Below, in pieces: positions 47,658 to 60,037 of a DNA stretch of 64,000 nucleotides (its first letter is position 1; the number at the start of each line of letters is the position of its first letter). This DNA is from Cardiocondyla obscurior (lineage: Eukaryota; Arthropoda; Insecta; Hymenoptera; Formicidae), in the NCBI RefSeq assembly GCF_019399895.1, contig NC_091884.1, positions 2,420,501-2,484,500 of the forward strand, in the 5' to 3' direction. The position numbers were made by a program, and so were the translations under genes. The notes beneath the pieces were generated by a model, which saw only the letters and a list, made by a program, of their open reading frames with translations, had not been told where the DNA came from and did no database searches.

Positions 47658-48535
47658 GTGTGCAATATCCAAAACGAACTTTTACCAAAATGACAATTAT
47701 TACGTACGTGAAATTATACAGCATCAGATTATATTTTTACGATAGTTATTTATTTGTTTTATACAATTAATTTTATGTAATTTATTTTATATAAAAATAA
47801 ACTAAGTGAAGCTGTGTTTGTACTTAGCCGTCTTGTCACATCTTTACAAGGCCGTGTCAGATTGAAGAGTAATAAATCCGTTGATTGTGAGTTCTGGAGT
47901 TTCGCAGTGCAGTGCTTTAAAAACGCGCGCAAAATTAAGTTGGTAACATCGTCGATCTCTCTGCAGTCCAGCTGTCACGATGGTAGCCATGTGGCAACCA
48001 TTATAAAAAAGGCGTACCCATAAAATTGGCGGGAACGGCGCGCTGACCGTGCCACCACTTACCTACTTACTCCTCCTATACTCCTAATGATTTTCGAGAG
48101 TTTTCAGATGCTCGGAGCCGCAAAACGCCAATGTTGCAAGATTTGTCATCTGGTTTATTTTTAGATCAATACCTCGATCACTTACGTGGGTACATGATTA
48201 AATTAGTTTTTTTTTTTTATTGTAATTAAAGATTATTAAATATTATTTATTTGATTGTTAATGTACTTTTTAATAATAAGAGATTAATAATAGAAAAATA
48301 TTAATGTTGAAGAAGACTGTTTTCTTACAGCTCAGCTGATTTTCTTGTTTTATTCACTTAGCATTTTGTAATGTCTAGTCTGATATAAAAATTAAATTAT
48401 TAAAAGCAATACGAATGTGATTTTGATAAAGAAATAACAAATTAATTTCTGAAAAATTTTTATTTCCATTTTTTCTTTTTTTTTCTTTGACAAACGTACT
48501 GTCAAAATGTTGAGTAATAATTGTATAATATACAG
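47658..48535. other. Convergent spacer between transporter and eIF3L
   Basis: 3' flanks of both genes. AATAAA on the plus strand at 47796-47801; on the minus strand AATAAA (TTTATT at 48459-48464) lies 72 bp after the eIF3L stop. A CpG-richer bit at 47880-48060 contains a short open frame that matches nothing. Confidence 0.55.
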
Positions 48536-50440
48536 TTAAATCTTTATATGATGCAGCTTGCGATTTAATTCTTCGAATTTTAATATTTTACGAATAAAGA
48601 AATCTCCATAACGATGCGCTACTTTCGTGTCAGCGATGTGAATCATATCATGATCGATATAGAAATCCAACTGGAAAAAAAAAAAGAAACAATTAATAAA
48701 CAATTAATTATTATTAAAGAAAATGTGACTTGTGTGAAGAAAATTTTTTTCTTAGAAAAAATATCTGAATTAATTGCACAAGTAACATTTTTTGAGACAT
48801 AGAGCAATGTAATATTATAATTAATATAAATAATAATTACCTCAGAACCAGATTGGAATTTTCCGTCTAATCCCGATGTACCTTTCGTCCAAACGATATT
48901 TTTCATTTTATGTTTGAAGCATAATAAATGAATCGTCAATGAATTAACCTCCTTATCGAGATCCCAGCCTTCGATATCGGATCTAGTATTGTTTCCCATA
49001 AACGTCGCTAATTTACTTAATGGCAATGTCGTGTAAAGTTTCAGGTACGAGCGAATAGTTGGTAACATCTTTTGCTGCACCACTTCGTCCATGAATACTT
49101 GAGTTTGATGTTTGATTGCTTCGCGAACGTAGTCCTCGTTTGGATTTTCCGGATTTGGCGATGTCAGAGACAAGAATTTTGGGCACGCAAATACGAAGCA
49201 ATTCTCGAATTCGGTAAGATCGCCGTACTGCATTTTATACATTTTCTCGTGATAGTTTTTGTCCCGCAGAGCCTGCTGCAATCCTTCGTCTATACACTGC
49301 GGATGTAGAACCAGGCAAATGGCAAGCAGATGATACATCTGCTCGGTCTGCTTGTTAATTTGATCGTTCTGATAACTGCGTGTAGCGAACAGCTGCTTTG
49401 TGCGTTGAATGTATAAAAGGATACCAGAAAACGTTCTAATTGCGTCTGCATAACGACGCATCATCATGTATGCAAAGCCCACGTAATACGCCGTTGAAAT
49501 TTGGCAGCCAGGCACATGGGAATACGCGCTCTTCTTGTAGAGTTCCACGTTTTCTAAGACCTTGATAGCTTGATAATAATCGCCTAGCAGAGAGTGCAGT
49601 CTCAGTAAACCGACGAGCGAAAAATAGCCAAGCATTTTATACAAAGAATGCCGGCCGAAAGCGCCAGCTACTGAATCTGGATCACCGCCGCTTGCATATA
49701 CTTCCAATTGGCTCTTTATCTTCGACTTGTCGACCAGATAATGCAGGACGTTCAATACGCACAGAACGTCCCAGATTTTGTTGTGCGCGGTCAAATTCTC
49801 AATCTCATCTGGCGTCTTGTTAGACAGATTGGCGCGGTACTGGGCAAACGATTGAAATTGGTAGACAAACTCGTCGATGAGCTCCCAGAGCCATTGGTCG
49901 GGCAGCTCCAGCTGCACGGGAGTGTCGGGATGCAAGATGTAGTTAAAAAGATCGCAGTAGTTGTAAAAAGAATTAAGACGCTGCTCTAACGTCGGGCCTT
50001 GCATGCGCGCGTATATGTGACGGAAGTAGAGCTCCTTGTAGAGAGTAAGGAACACGGCGTCGTTGTCGACGATGTGGGCGATCGTCGCCGCGTCCGGCCA
50101 CGGCGATTTGTCAAACAGCTGCTCCGAGATCTTGGGGAAGGAGTTCTCGTACAGATTCTGGATCTCGAAGATCATGCCCTCGTTGATGCAGTTGCGCAGG
50201 AATACCAGAAAGTTGCGCACCACTTCGGGCACCTGCCGATAGCTTGGCCGTTCATACTGATCATGAACATCCGGCGCTCCGTAATCGTCGTAGGCGTCGT
50301 ACTACCGACAAACGCACGTAAGATTAAAAAGAATAGAGCGCGAACGGAGGGCCGAGATTAAAAGCATGTAAAACTTGATTTAATGTTGCAAAATTAGGAT
50401 AAAAAAAATAGATAAGTACCTCGTTGTAGTCCTCGTACAT
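48536..50440 (-). CDS. eIF3l: Eukaryotic translation initiation factor 3 subunit L
   Basis: Three exons on the minus strand (50420-50440, 48841-50301, 48536-48670) give 538 residues, essentially the family length. The tiny first exon encodes MYEDYNE. The second opens YDAYDDYGAPDVHDQYERP and carries the helical TPR-like repeats (SLYKMLGYFSLVGLLRLHSL, STAYYVGFAYMMMRRYADAI) and most of the PCI domain. The last exon holds DFYIDHDMIHIADTKVAHRY, the conserved winged-helix end. eIF3L is one of the PCI subunits of the eIF3 octamer that binds the 40S subunit. The gene is head-to-head with DRG1. Strong similarity throughout leaves no doubt about identity. Confidence 0.97.
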
Positions 50441-50775
50441 CTCGCTGGAAATTGGGCGACTCGGAGATAACTTTAACCTCTCTTACGCGGAGGTGAGGAA
50501 CAGCCACGAGCACGAGTCGGCTTTCTACTTGGAAGTGAAGTCGGTGGCGGGTTCTAGCGGACTTTGGTGAAACTCGGTGGAACTTCAATCCAAGCTGCTC
50601 CGAGAATACGGCATGATCGGCGCTGCTGTCACCACACTATAGAGCATAAGAGGACCACATTATAGAGCACCACACCAAATTGTCATCCCAGCAGCACGCG
50701 CTTGAATAAACTGTCTGTTGATCCTCCGATAGATGTAATAAATATATTGTTCACGAGTCAAGATTCAACATCACG
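50441..50775. promoter_or_regulatory. Shared bidirectional promoter of eIF3L and DRG1
   Basis: Only 335 bp separates the two start codons. It is GC-richer on the eIF3L side and AT-rich near DRG1, with no TATA box in a usable place. Both genes are housekeeping translation genes, so shared regulation is likely. Confidence 0.55.
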
Positions 50776-52324
50776 ATGGGAATATTAGAGAAGATCTCGG
50801 AAATCGAGAAGGAAATCGCGCGCACGCAGAAGAACAAAGGTGAGTGCCGGACCTCGACGTCGTTGGGTTCATGTATCCTTCTTAACCTATTTGTTCATAT
50901 TCTTAACAATATTGCGGTTATAACGATTAAAAAAAAAAAAAAAAAAAAAAAAAAGACGAGGAAGCGAGGCGAGATTTAAATGCGACCATGCGATTGTAAT
51001 CGTGAAATTTGATTGCAGCGACCGAGTATCATCTGGGCTTGTTAAAAGCAAAGCTTGCAAAGTACAGGTCCCAGCTTTTAGAGCCGTCGAAAAAATCCGA
51101 GAAAGGCGAAGGTTTTGACGTCCTGAAATCCGGCGACGCCAGAGTCGCGTTAATTGGTTTTCCGTCGGTGGGTAAATCGACATTACTCAGTACTCTAACT
51201 GCAACTGAGTCAGAGGCTGCATCTTATGAATTCACCACTCTGACATGCATCCCTGGTGTTATTGATTACAAAGGTGCTAATATACAATTGTTGGACTTGC
51301 CTGGTATAATTGAAGGAGCAGCACAGGTAAACAGACAGACTGAAAAGCTTCTGTAAAATTTTTTTTTATTTTATTTAATTATATTTTTATTAATTATAGG
51401 GAAAAGGACGAGGTAGACAAGTTATATCTGTTGCCAGAACAGCAGATTTGGTACTTATGATGTTGGATGCAACTAAACAGGACGTCCAGCGGCAGCTCTT
51501 GGAGAAAGAGTTGGAATCTGTTGGAATAAGACTCAACAAGAAGAAGCCAAATATATATTTTAAAGTAAAGAAAGGTGGTGGTTTAGCCTTCAATTCAACG
51601 TGTCCTTTAACAAAAGTAGATGAAAAATTAGTTCAAATGATACTGCACGAGTATAAAATCTTCAATGCCGAGGTGCTCTTTCGCGAAGATTATAGCGCAG
51701 ATGAATTAATTGACGTTATCAATGCAAACAGAGTATATTTGCCCTGCCTTTATGTATATAATAAGATAGATCAAATATCAATAGAAGAAGTCGATCGAAT
51801 CGCTAGACAACCGAATAGTGTTGTAGTTAGGTGAGATATAAAATCGTTATAAAATATCCGTATTTTTCGCACAAATATTTCGTTGGTCTCCCGTTAATCA
51901 TTTTTATTTTTTACAGTTGTAATATGAAGTTAAATCTTGACTTTTTGCTGGAAATATTATGGGAATATTTATCCTTGATAAGGGTGTACACAAAAAAGCC
52001 TGGACAGCCGCCTGATTTTGACGACGGCTTAATATTGAGGAAAGGAGTAACGGTGGAGCATGTGTGCCACGCAATTCACCGTACGCTCGCACAGCAATTT
52101 AAATACGCTCTTGTATGGGTAAGTTATTAGATGGCCATAACCATGCGTCTATGTATATCTCGATAAACTATATTCATATTGATTTTTAAAATTAAAAATA
52201 TACGCGTCATGTAAATTGTTTTTTTATTTTTTTTAAGGGCACGAGTACGAAATATTCGCCTCAAAGAGTAGGATTGCAGCATGTGATGCACGATGAAGAT
52301 GTCATACAAATAATGAAAAAATAA
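50776..52324 (+). CDS. 128up: Developmentally regulated GTP-binding protein 1
   Basis: Five exons (50776-50839, 51019-51326, 51400-51830, 51917-52118, 52238-52324) give 363 residues, close to the usual 367. It starts MGILEKISEIEKEIARTQKNK, split by the first intron after the second K of QKNK. Motifs: G1 GFPSVGKST, G3 DLPGIIEGA, G4 YNKID, G5-like SCN, and a C-terminal TGS domain (YTKKPGQPPDF to the end HDEDVIQIMKK). The Obg-family GTPase DRG1 binds translating ribosomes with its partner DFRP1 and relieves stalls. AATAAA at 52511-52516. Its intron 1 contains a long A-run (about 50931-50954). Confidence 0.97.
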
Positions 52325-55300
52325 AATTTAACAAATTTATAAATCCATAAAATAATGTGAATAGCAATATAGGTCTTACTTAGCCTTTTATGTACAACAA
52401 AAGTGCGAGCAAACTGCTATGTCGGGAAAAAAAAATTGACCATTTTAGGAGGAATGTATTTTAAATTACTTACTTATTTTAAAAGTCTTATGGTTTGCAG
52501 ATCTTGTTCCAATAAAATTTGTTAAAAACAAATGCAATATTAATTATTCGACTACGAAGGAAATATATGTATTTATTATACATAAATCGTAATTAAAAAT
52601 TTATACGCTAAGATTAAAGCAGTTTGTCTCGTCTCTTCCATTCTGGAAATAGATAGAATGTTTCAGGAAGAGCTTTTACTTTAAAACGATCAAATTTTTA
52701 ACAAAAAAAAAAAATATATATATACAAATAAATGTACAGCAATTAGTGCACGATAAATTATATAATAATCGACGTTATATTACACAATCGGGCTAAATAC
52801 CGAAATCGGTATGCCGAATTGATATTTCCGAGTAGGAAATTCGAGGACAGCGGCTTCGAACGTGCGAATTCTTCCTGTTTGCAGTCCTCGTGCGTGAATC
52901 AATGAATAATGAATGGCGTTCCCGCGGCACAACGCACTGCGAAGAATGCATGTGCGAATCGTACCACCGTGCCATTCTTTATTTTACTATCTTTTCCTTC
53001 GCCTTCTTTCCCTCTTTCTCTCTTCTCGCTCCTGCACCTGTTTCACTCCCTCGTTCTCCCGCCCCCTCCCGGCGGGGCGGGCGTATACGAAAATGCGTTC
53101 ACCACTCTGAGCGAGACACACATCCTGATTACTAATTCACGTAGCCGCGGACTACTTCCCTGCCTCGTTGTGACACCAAATCCCATATTCCAGCCAGAAT
53201 GGAGAGTCGGCGAGCCCGAGAGCTCGATGATCCACGCGAGCGAGCGATTCACACCGGATCTTAACGCCGCTGTATACGCGCCCACTATCATATAGGAAAT
53301 ATCTCTTCGGCGATAAATTCCGTGCCAGATGAATTCAGATGCGCTTTCGTCTTGACAAAAATTTACAACGCGCCGAAGAATTTTATCAGTTTCAAATACG
53401 TCTAGATAACGCAATGAAAAATTAGATCTCATTCTTTCTCTTATTTTTTCTTTCTTCCTTTTTTTTTCTGAGCCATTGCGCTTATTTTTCAATCGAGTAT
53501 TGAATTACCGCTGGATTTTTGAAAATTAAAATACTCTATTGAATTTCGTTCTCATTGTCGGCTTTGATGACTTGTTATTTTCGTTTCTCCGGTTCAAGCG
53601 TCAGAAGTAGATAACTTGGGAAAGTACGAACAATTACGAGCAATTGCGATACAATAGTTACAATAAACGGAATCTTGAAATTGATCTGTGATGCAATCGA
53701 TGTGCATTATCACGATTAATCTGATCGGGAGTTGATCGGACGCGGTCATTATCGCTCATTTCGCAGATCTATGTCACTCGAATACAATCGCGCTCTATTA
53801 CGACTTTTATAGATTCTCATCGCTTATAACGACATAGAGAAACGAGATGTTATCCGGCATTAAAGGCCGTCGAAGAACCGGTGAGGACCAGAGAAGAAAA
53901 TCTTTTCCTACATATTCTAAGAGAGCTCGACTTCGTCCAGCTCGTCGGATTTTTTTTTTAATCAAAATCGGTAGACGAAATGTAACACAATGAGCACTTC
54001 GAGAAAGATTATACGTGTGGGTTCCGCGATGATCATTGGGTGTAGTTTCGAAGCGTGAAATCGTCCGGCGTTCCACAAACAGGAATGTGTCGCGTAAAAA
54101 TCCAACGTCGTCGCTTCGGGCATTAGATAGAGCGGATGCTGGCCGTATGATCGATCCATCAGCAGCTACCACTATGCCATCCGCAGGAAGAAGTTGCTCG
54201 GTATTTACAGTTAGACGATCGACCGGCCCGATGACGATCGAACGCGTTGCTTTCGCTCCTCGTTCTCCAGGCGAACGTTTTCATTTCTGCGATTCTCGTT
54301 TTAGTATTTAGCACCCGGTCGGAACCGAGTTCTCGGCGATGACCGAGCGTGACGATTATTTATTTAACAAAGGCACAACGGTAGAGCGATATCACTTTCG
54401 TATATGCTCCCAGTTCCCGGATTTAATAGAAATGTTAATAAAAATGATACGGAAATATTTCTTTTACGACACATTCGGAATAATTAAAAAATGTAGGCGA
54501 GAAACATTTTCTAATTCTTACTCTTTGAGGAAGAATTGATACATGGTATTATTTAGGTCAAATGTAAAATATGCTCTTTCAAGCCTTCGGCTACAAAACT
54601 GATCAGAGAAGAGAAGAGCGAGCCACACTCTCGCTCTCTGTTCCATATCACCGGATAGATTCAATTAGTTTACGTTAAGTTTATCTTATTAATTACAAAA
54701 TATTATTTATCTAAAAAAAAAAAAAAAAAAAAAAATTAAAAATTAAGTACAAATAAATTATATAACAAATCAAAGAAATTCTTTCAAAGAAACTAAATTA
54801 AAACGTCTTCGATAAAACTCCTTGAAGTTACTTGTTCTTATTATTTTTGTCACTTGTCATCGCGATAATCATCTCGTGCCGGCAGATTGCTGGCTCGATG
54901 TCGAATATAATAAGAAAGTACTTCTCGATAAATAATATTGTAAAGTACGATTGTACAATTAATCAGCGTAATCGTTTTATATCTGCGATCGTTCGCATTA
55001 GGCCAGGCACCAATCATCCACATGCGGGACAACTGCTGTTAATTAGCCGCCTAGAGACCGGCCGAAACGTCCCGGCGATGTTCGCCTAGGTGATGCATTA
55101 TTTATCACGAAAGTAGCACATCAAATAAGCAACGTCATCAAACGAAGTATTAAAATCTCCTCGCCAGAAGGAGCGAGAGTGACAATGATCTTTTAATGCG
55201 CGCCTGATTTATTTCAGATCTCCTTCGCGATAGATCATTTCAAATGTTTGCCACGCAGTGACGTTTTCGTGGAAGTTATAGAATTTCACTTTAAAGCGTG

Positions 55301-55973
55301 CCGATCAACCATCAAAATCAGAAAGCCTTACATTACAGTTTTTGCATCTCGAGAATTCCGAACGGGGATATGAAAATCTTTACGCGTGCAGTTTGCTTTC
55401 TCGTTTTGCTGAAATAACGCGGACGCTGCTTGGAGAGTTAGCTTTACCGTGTCTGACGTAATAAAAGCTTTTTCTTTTAATGCAAAAGAACAATTAAAAA
55501 TACGGTGAGACTCTACTCGCGACGAGAAAAAGATTGCAGTCATAAAATGTAGGATCTTACATCAGGCTAGATATTAAATATAAGAATAGTTATTATAGAA
55601 AGTGGGAGTTTATGAGAAGCGTATACTTTGGAGAAAATTTAAACAAGTACTTGCTACATTTGCTTCCTTCTCCCCTTATCCCCACCCTCTATTCTTTTTT
55701 TTTTAACGTTGCTCTTTCTCTTTTTTAATCATCTACGGATTGGATACCCGGAAATCCTTTAAAAGCTCTATAATCTTGACGGATGTAAAATATGTACAAT
55801 GCGCTCACGCACGCCTCGGAAAGGGAGAAAACACTCGGTCCGAGCCACGTGGAGAACAAGATAGATAGGCGGGTAGGTAGGTAGGTACGGTGCGAATAAA
55901 CGCAGGAAGAGCACGACGACGACGAGAAGGAGGACGACGAAGGAGCATGAAAGGAGGTGGAGGTGCGGGTCGG
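52325..55973. other. Intergenic DNA between DRG1 and the aspartate-rich gene
   Basis: No gene recognised in 3.6 kb. A pyrimidine- and CpG-rich block at about 52980-53120 and another GC-rich block at about 53830-54320 give overlapping chance frames on both strands. An A-run lies at about 54713-54735. The last 60 bp before the TATA box is a purine-rich trinucleotide tract (ACG/GAC and AGG repeats) at about 55910-55970. Confidence 0.45.
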
Positions 55974-55982
55974 TATAAAAGG
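55974..55982 (+). promoter_or_regulatory. TATA box of the aspartate-rich protein gene
   Basis: TATAAAAGG in a GC-rich setting; transcription should begin about 30 bp downstream, near 56003-56008. It is followed by a leader exon whose donor (GAGAG/GTGAGT) lies at 56161/56162, and the coding exon starts 1.75 kb further on. TATA promoters of this kind are typical of regulated, highly expressed tissue-specific genes. Confidence 0.65.
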
Positions 55983-56003
55983 GTCGCGTCGCGACCGCAT
56001 CGT

Positions 56004-56161
56004 CTGTTTTAACACTCTCACCGGGGCCGCTCGGTGGATCGATCAGTGGAAGAACCGGGACGTATACGCGTGTCATCGTCGATCGTCGATCGTCCACTCC
56101 TCGAGAAGACGTAGAAAAGGAGAGTAGAGAGAAAGAGAGAGGACGAAAGACCAGAAGAGAG
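56004..56161 (+). other. Probable untranslated first exon of the aspartate-rich protein gene
   Basis: Runs from the inferred start about 30 bp after the TATA box to a consensus donor GTGAGT at 56162. Rich in purines (GAGAAAGAGAGAGG). A possible extra leader exon of 200 bp lies in the intron at 57067-57266, bounded by a very strong acceptor (TTTCTCTTACTTGTAG) and a fair donor (CTAG/GTAACC). Confidence 0.5.
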
Positions 56162-57916
56162 GTGAGTCCCCGAGGGATACCGGATACCCAGGAAAGTGGA
56201 GAACAAAGTGCCCGCGACGTCCTTCGTCAGAAGTCGCCGAACTGAGCCGGAAACGATTTCCGGTGAGGCCGGATCTGCACGTACGACCTTGACCAAGTCA
56301 CTCGTTCGCTTATTCCCTTCCGTTCGCTGACCGATTGATTTAGCCGAAGGGCCGATTCTTTTTTTTCTTTTCTCTTCCTGAAGGCCCAAGTGATACTGTG
56401 TGCGACGCTAATACAGTGGGGTAATTTTCGGCGATTATTTCGTGTGCACGTACCTCGCGTTTGGAGGATCCTCTGTGAACTTGGCCTCTTCGGTTGAGTC
56501 TTCTCTTCTTGAATTTCGACCTCGTCGCGGGGTTACTTCCGGGTATCAGCGCAGTCGCGGAGTTCGAAGCTATAACGTGAGGCAGCTTTATTAGTAACGC
56601 TGTTTTTACATGTCTTTTTTCTTTTTTTTAATTAATTAAGCAAAAGGTAACAGAACACTTATTCGATTGCTATTTTAAAGGCTTGTTTATGTGTGCTGGA
56701 AATTTTTCACACCGATTAATCGCGTATTCGCGATTTTAATTTTCTGATAAATCTTTTATTCCTTTATTTCTAATTAGTGAAACTTTTCGTCACTTCTGGT
56801 TCTTTTTTAATTTTAATTATACTTTTACTAGCAATTATCTTTCAGTTTTCACAAAAAAAGTTTGTTTCCGTCAAATAAAAAATAAAAAAAGAAAAAAAAC
56901 TTAATGTTAATTGTTTTCTATATCAACTTTTTGTACGATAAATTAATTGCATAAAAGATATACGCCCCAGCATCATTTGTAAATGTAGATTTTTTTTGTC
57001 GAAACGGCATTCTGGTTTTCTTCATTTACACGTTCATCTTTATTTCAATCTTTCTCTTACTTGTAGATTCGACCGTGAAACGACTGGAAGATGTACGGAA
57101 GACGTCATCGACTACCGTTGTTATTCTATCCGTAACGCTGTTCCCCTCAAATCTAGACATCCGGTTTATTGCGATGCGGCTCGTAAATCTCGTCCCGCAA
57201 GACGTTTCGCGTGCTCGTGCTCCGAAAGTTGAAAGCCATACGCTTGAGAATGCCGGGAGATGCTAGGTAACCCGTCTGGTTCATTATTGCGCGATCGATC
57301 GCTGGTCACGACACGGAAAATGTCTCCTCCGCGGGCGGAAAAAGATGCAATTCCTTACGGTTAACTTGTACCAGGCCTGGGTTAGTCGCGTATCGCGTCT
57401 CTAACAGTCGCACGTGCCGCTCATAACGGGCAACGTGCCGACGTCTTCCTGCCGATGTCACCTCATCGTCGGCCTCTCGTTCGCGAACTCCTGTACAGTA
57501 AAGCATTTCAAATCGATCAGTATCTCTCGCATTTATTTAAACCTCCGGTTTCACCAGCGCGAATTAGTAATCTAATGAACCGGTTAACTTTCAGAATCAC
57601 TCACTGCCGAACATAAACCCGTTGCCAGAATTATATGTTAACAAACTTTAATTCTTTACGTACTGGCAGTTGCGACTCTGAAAAGTCAGCCCGAAATTAA
57701 ACTAATTCGCGCTGGTGGAACCAGGTCCTAAATTAATAATTAAATAAAAAACTGTCGGCAAGAGAATTTGCCGGGTCGACGTACATTTCTATCTCGGTCC
57801 ATTTTCCGAGTAGCGTTCACCGTTTCGGTCTCGGTCGTCAAAGTTGAGAAGACAATCGTTTCCACTCTTGTTTTTCCATTTTGTTTCTAATGCGTTCGAT
57901 TAATTTTCGCAGAGCC

Positions 57917-60037
57917 ATGAGATTAGCGGCAGTGCTGACGTTGCTGTGCTGTCTGGCGATAGGGGCACTCGCCTCACCGGTGCCCAAGATCGCCGACAGC
58001 AAGGTGTCGACTCAAAATGTCCTTGCAACTGGAAGGCAATCGCCCGAGGCGCCAGTCGCTGCTGACGATGACGACGACGACGACGACGATGACGACGACG
58101 TCGATTTAGATATCACCGACGACGACGACGACGATGACGACGACGATGACGATGACGACGATGACGACGATAGTGATTACCTGGAGCGCTTCATCGAGGA
58201 TATACTCGGAGGTAAGAGATCACCTGCATTTTTTTATTCCATTTACTGTAGTGCACCCTGAAAAAAAAAAGAAACAGCGTGCTTAATAAAATAGAGAACG
58301 ATGAATAAATGCTTAATTGAAAGATAAGAGAATACAGAATGAACATTTAGAGCGGAAAATCACCGATCTGTAAAAATGATTATCTTCCATTCGGCAGAAT
58401 ATTTTTTTTTTTTTTTTTACTTGATTAATATGTATTTTAACAAGATCCCGTTGTATCTAAACCTAATATTCAAACAGCAATTCTTATCGAATAAACTATT
58501 AAGTCTCCTATACGAAAACCGGGAAATAACCGAAGCTCGAATCCTCAACACATATTTGGCAAATTTCTTTGGAATGCAAAAAGAAATCAACTACTTGCTA
58601 ATGAGTGAATTTATAAACGGTTTAATTTGCGTTTTCTTCCATGGAATCGTTTGCAAACTATGACTTGTGTGTTTTCTTTTTTTCTTTCTCGAGAGCTTGA
58701 GCAGCGAATCGATTTTTTTTCTTCCTCCGATTCGCGCGTTGGATCAGTTTCTTTTCCGTCGAATATCCGTGGACAATAGAAACTCTCGCAAACTGACACA
58801 CACCGTTATGTAAACGCGACGCTTCGTATTGCCTGAGAATCTCTTTCTCACTTATATGTGCTCGTGCGTTATAACGGTACAGGGTACTTTGACTCGTCCA
58901 AATTAACATAAATCGACAGCGATCTCGGTTCGGAAAAAAAATTTCTACGCGCTACTTCTTCGCATTGACCTGAATACCAAAAGATAATCCGAGTTCTCTC
59001 GATTCCCGTCTCTTATGCAGAATGCGTTAAAATCACGAATGCGTAAACCTTGCGAAAGAGAATAAACTCATTACTCCGTGCACTCGGTAAGTACGATTTA
59101 GCAACGATTTGAATTGTAGCGAAGTTCTCTTCGCCCCCCGGTCGTATTCCTCAGCGATTCTCGGCGCGGCTAAAAGTTGCGATAAAAGAATAGACGTTAA
59201 TCAGTTCCGCCGGGCTGTAATTTTCTAATTGACGTTTAAGCGGAGTTCCCTCTTACTTACGTAACTCTTCAGCTGTTCGCTTTGCTCGGTTTAATAATAA
59301 TAACGCTTGCAAGTAAAATATATTAACTTTCTCCCGATGTGAATTTCGCAGGGGAAGATGACGACGACGACGACGAGGATGAAGCCGCCGCGGCGCCGGT
59401 ACCAGTCGCGCCCGCGGCGGTACCAGCCGCCCCCGTTAATTCGCCCCAGGTACCGCTCGCCGTGGCGGCCGATCTGAATCAAGCGGCCGCCGAGGAGGCC
59501 GCGGAAGACGCCGCGTCGGCCGAGGCGTCCGACGACGACGCCGGGAGCTACGAGGACGAGGAGGGCGACGCCGCCGAGACCCAGGCCGCGTCGAACATCC
59601 ACGAGACGACGTTCGAAGGTGCCGAGTCCGTCTCGAATCCGGTATCAGTCCAGGCCGTCGGAGCAGCGGCTTCGCCGGTCGGCGCCGTCGCGGCTGCTCC
59701 GTCCAGCGACGAGGACGACGACGATGACGACGACGACGACGACGACGTAGACCTGGACATCACAGACGACGACGACGACGACGACGACGACGAGGACGAC
59801 GACGACGATGACGACGACGACGACGACGATGACGAAGTGGAAGACATCGCCGACATCGCCGACGCTAGGCACGCACGTGAGTTCAAGGGCAAGAAGGCCA
59901 AGAAACATAACGTCAAGCATACTCGCAAGTCGCGCAAATCGATCGCACGGTCGGCCTCTTCTTCTTCTTCACCCTCTACTACTATAACTTCCTCCTCTTC
60001 TTCTACTTCTTCCGCCTTGGCGTCGAAGAGCGTTTAG
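57917..60037 (+). CDS. Secreted, extremely aspartate-rich protein
   Basis: Two coding exons (57917-58211 and 59352-60037) give 326 residues. The start follows a TTTTCGCAG acceptor by four bases. Residues 1-20 (MRLAAVLTLLCCLAIGALAS) are a clear signal peptide. Exon 1 then has 12 Asp, VDLDIT, 18 Asp, then SDYLERFIEDILG. Exon 2 opens GEDDDDDDEDE, passes through an Ala/Pro/Val-rich and Glu-rich middle, and repeats the layout: an Asp run, VDLDIT, then two long Asp runs. It ends with a basic block (KGKKAKKHNVKHTRKSRKS) and a Ser/Thr-rich tail. I do not recognise a named family. Known extracellular poly-Asp proteins bind calcium, shape mineral, or buffer cations; a similar role is inference. AATAAA at 60835-60840. 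Confidence 0.8.

Noticed and set aside
57881..57916. Upstream in-frame ATG giving an N-terminal extension (MFLMRSINFRRA) to the aspartate-rich protein
   Set aside because: A good acceptor (TTTTCGCAG) ends at 57912, and the downstream ATG at 57917 starts directly with a clean signal peptide; the extension would be intronic.
59548..59937. Antisense open frames with long Ser or Val runs opposite the aspartate-rich exon
   Set aside because: Direct shadows of GAC/GAT codons read on the other strand; the plus-strand reading has a signal peptide, proper splice sites and a stop.
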